Shown here: positions 61,755 through 64,000 of the stretch, in pieces
Numbering within the stretch: position 1 is the first letter of the stretch
Layout: each line of letters opens with the position of its first letter
Assembly: GCF_000227135.1 (NCBI RefSeq)
Contig: NC_018253.1
Coordinates: 994,260-1,058,259, forward strand
Direction of reading: 5' to 3'
DNA: 64,000 bases
Origin: Leishmania donovani
Taxonomy: Eukaryota > Euglenozoa > Kinetoplastea > Trypanosomatida > Trypanosomatidae
Notes under the pieces: generated by a model
Databases searched by the model: none
The model's input: only the letters and a program-made list of their open reading frames with translations
What the model was told of the DNA's origin: nothing
Program-made: the position numbers and the translations under genes

Positions 61755-63868
61755 AGCGCTTAGGGATGTCACACAAGCACAGTGGAAGAGAGACCACAAC
61801 ACAGAAGACGCGCCCTATCTCACCGCATTGGCGTGCCCCAGATTGGACCCCTCATCACGGTCGTCTACAGGCTCCCTTTCTGTTGTGTGCGGTTGCGCCC
61901 AGGTCTTTATCCGTGGCTTCATATTTCACTTTGTGTCTGTTTTTCTGTCGTTCATGCGAGTCCTCATTTTTGTCGACCACATTGAACTTACCTCACGAAT
62001 TGGGCAGGACAAAACCGAAGGTGGTGCGTGTTCTTTTCTTCGCTACCCGATATCGAAACAGGTACCCACGGTTCTGTAGGCAAATACGCATGGAGGCAAA
62101 GACACGCCCCTACGCACCCTTTTACTTTGTTGTAGTCGTTCTTTCTTTGTGCTTCCGTACTCCTCTCAAAACGGTATCGAACTCATCTACGCGTGCACAC
62201 TCTACTTGCACCGCAGAGAGTTTTCTGAGGTGAACCGCAAACGTGAAACTAAGAGTGCTGCACCCTCTTGCAGCCCGCGAGGCAAGGGGCCGTGCTTCAG
62301 CAATGGCCTTCCGCTATCAACCTCGAGATGAGGCCATGTTGGCACGGCGGTGTCTACTCATGTGTGTGTGCCCGCCACTGCAGCAACAGTGAGCAGAGAC
62401 TCCATCGGAGGACAGCAACCGGCTGTGGGTATACGCTTGCTTGTATGTGGCCCCTCCCCACACTCCTTCACGTTGTGCGCACTTGTGCCATGTTTCCTGC
62501 TTCGGAGGCTGGCGAGTGACAAAGGCCGTGCCCATGCTTGGATACTGGTGAGAATGCCTCCCCCTGCGGTTGACATCTGTGTGCTTTGCTGTTTATATTC
62601 ACTATGAGATGCCGCACAAACAGTAGTGAGCAGATGCCGTCCTGGAACCACTAGCTGCAACAGGTCTCATTCCCTTTCTCTGGGGCGGGCTCCGCTTGCG
62701 TGAAGGACCAGACACCGGACCGTCTTGAATGCGATCTCCCTACCATACAGATAATGACTGACGCAATGCGGAGCACCCGGCAGCGCACGCGCATCGCACG
62801 ACACCCTTTCCACATACTCTCTCGTGGCCGTCTGCCGTGCCGCTTTCGGCATCCTTCTCTACAGGCTTCTCCGCGGCCCCCGTGGTGTTCCGTCAGGCAG
62901 CGCAGCCATTTACGCCGCCGCTCATCACACGTGCGATGCGCAACGCAGTTTTCTCTACAACACGACACAGGCAGCGGAGGAGCACGCTAGATGTGCATGT
63001 GAAAGGTCTGTACACCTCCTGCGTCGATGATGTCTCACTGCACTGCTTATCGCACCACACCACTCCGTGCGGCATGTGGACTGAAGTTACATCAGCATTC
63101 CCGCTCCTCCACGGCCTGTATGGCGCTTTGATGATGACAATGATAGGATGTGGCAGTGCGCCGTCTTTTGTAATGCTGCGCATATGAAACGACACCTGTC
63201 GTGCTGCATCGAGTGAGCGGGCGCCACCTGTACAGAGTGCTGCACGTGCATCGCCCTGTGCAAGTCGACGGCCATGGGAGCGTACACGTGCGTTGTCGTG
63301 GCGCGATACGGCTCCACGCACTCTCTGCTATCGACTCTCCAAGATGGCACACAGAAGGAAACCCAGTAAGATACTGACCTATAGTGTCTTTAAGTCGTGT
63401 GTGTGTCTGCGAACATCCGCCATGCCCTTGGCTTTGCACACAGCCGTTTCGGCGTCTTTTGCCTACCTAGTCTTTTCCTACCTGCTTCCTCTAAAAATCG
63501 GACACGTGATGCACACATTAGGGACCTGCATTTTTCTAATTCCCGGTACTTGCTCCTTTGTCACCCCTCTCCCCCACCGCGGCGCTGTTCACAGAAATTC
63601 CAGGGACATTTGCGTGTCGTCGTAGGCTTTGCTGCCCCCGTGGATGTGCCCGCGTGATCTCCCCGACCACTGTGAGGATGTGTGGCGGCCCAGTTGTCTG
63701 TGCTTGTGCGCCCTGCTTCTATGATGGGTTTGAGAATCAGCAGGAGCACCCACTGCATCGCTGCGGTAGTTGCTCTCCATCCTGTAGCTGTTTAGACGGC
63801 TGCTGGATTTCCCATATGAGTTTTTTGCAACGGCGCGGGGCTGCGCGTGTGCCGCTCTTCTGTTCCAC
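61755..63868 (+). other. gene-free subtelomere
   Basis: About 2.1 kb between the last gene and the first degenerate telomere repeats. Mixed, mildly T-rich sequence with short frames only and no clear tandem repeats. Confidence 0.6.
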
Positions 63869-63897
63869 GGTTAGGGTACGGGTACAGGTTAGGGTTT
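63869..63897 (+). repeat. degenerate telomere-like repeats
   Basis: The sequence ggttagggtacgggta followed by caggttagggttttt contains two TTAGGG units and altered versions, about 75 bases inside the true telomere. Probably an eroded or healed telomere boundary. Confidence 0.7.
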
Positions 63898-63954
63898 TTC
63901 TCTCCACTGATTCCTTGCACAGCGACACCCTCTCCAACAGGACGGGGGCGTGAC

Positions 63955-63972
63955 GGTGTACTGGTGTACTGG
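63955..63972 (+). repeat. direct octamer repeat at the telomere junction
   Basis: The unit GGTGTACT occurs twice in tandem immediately before the perfect hexamers. Leishmania telomere-associated sequences are known to contain short conserved boxes and octamers near the hexamers; whether this is one of them was not checked. Confidence 0.55.
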
Positions 63973-64000
63973 TTAGGGTTAGGGTTAGGGTTAGGGTTAG
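63973..64000 (+). repeat. telomere (TTAGGG)n
   Basis: Four perfect TTAGGG units and a partial fifth run to the end of the window. The G-rich strand is the + strand running outward, so this is the right-hand chromosome end. Confidence 0.98.

Noticed and set aside
1..64000. tRNA, rRNA or snoRNA genes
   Set aside because: No cloverleaf A/B-box pairs or rRNA-like segments were recognised by eye; small snoRNA clusters could still be missed without a covariance search.

Overview
The window is the right-hand end of a trypanosomatid chromosome, most likely Leishmania. The last 28 bases are TTAGGG telomere repeats. All recognisable protein genes lie on the + strand and point at the telomere, with no convincing introns. 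They are separated by long pyrimidine-rich spacers that end in AG close to the start codons, as expected for polycistronic transcription with trans-splicing. CA microsatellites, poly-C runs and retroposon-like repeats in the spacers fit the same picture. The terminal order 6-phosphogluconolactonase, glutamate 5-kinase, telomere resembles what I remember of the right end of Leishmania chromosome 26; that is recollection, not a search.

Layout. 0-6.7 kb: a frameshifted gene remnant (346-910), two small proteins, and an ATP-grasp/SET-domain fusion. 6.9-8.8 kb: a 0.9-kb interspersed repeat broken by two assembly gaps. 10.1-13.3 kb: a NEK-like kinase and a small basic protein. 15.2-17.6 kb: a PqiA-type eight-helix membrane protein with a large glycosylated N-terminal domain. 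18-19.6 kb: a SIDER-like retroposon broken by two gaps. 20.1-31.7 kb: a small hypothetical, an 824-residue protein with an N-terminal SUMO-interacting-like motif, a FAD monooxygenase, a cyclin-like protein, DPH3, and a protein with a presequence and a ubiquitin-like C-terminus. 32.1-33.6 kb: a possible gene remnant and the second copy of the 0.9-kb repeat. 34.5-42 kb: a small protein, a protein with a MazG-like helical N-terminus and repeated modules, a second SIDER-like copy, and a coiled-coil/BRCT protein. 43.4-47.2 kb: a full-size ABCB transporter. 47.2-58.1 kb: a gene-poor stretch holding one membrane-anchored or secreted glycoprotein (51278-52411) and a broken relative (54321-55240). 58.1-61.8 kb: RCE1 CAAX protease, 6-phosphogluconolactonase and glutamate 5-kinase. 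61.8-64 kb: gene-free subtelomere with degenerate and then perfect telomere repeats.

Two themes stand out. First, the glycosylated N-terminal domain of the PqiA protein, the stand-alone protein at 51.3 kb and the pseudogene at 54.3 kb appear to be one family, suggesting a chromosome-end family of lumenal or surface proteins, one member fused to a PqiA lipid-transport-like module. Second, all four 99-N gaps are flanked by direct copies that stop at the gap edges. They are best read as overlapping contig ends that were not merged, so the local tandem repeats there are probably assembly artefacts.

The remaining genes are housekeeping functions (pentose phosphate pathway, proline synthesis, diphthamide synthesis, prenyl-protein processing) with no evident functional linkage, as is usual for trypanosomatid transcription units.
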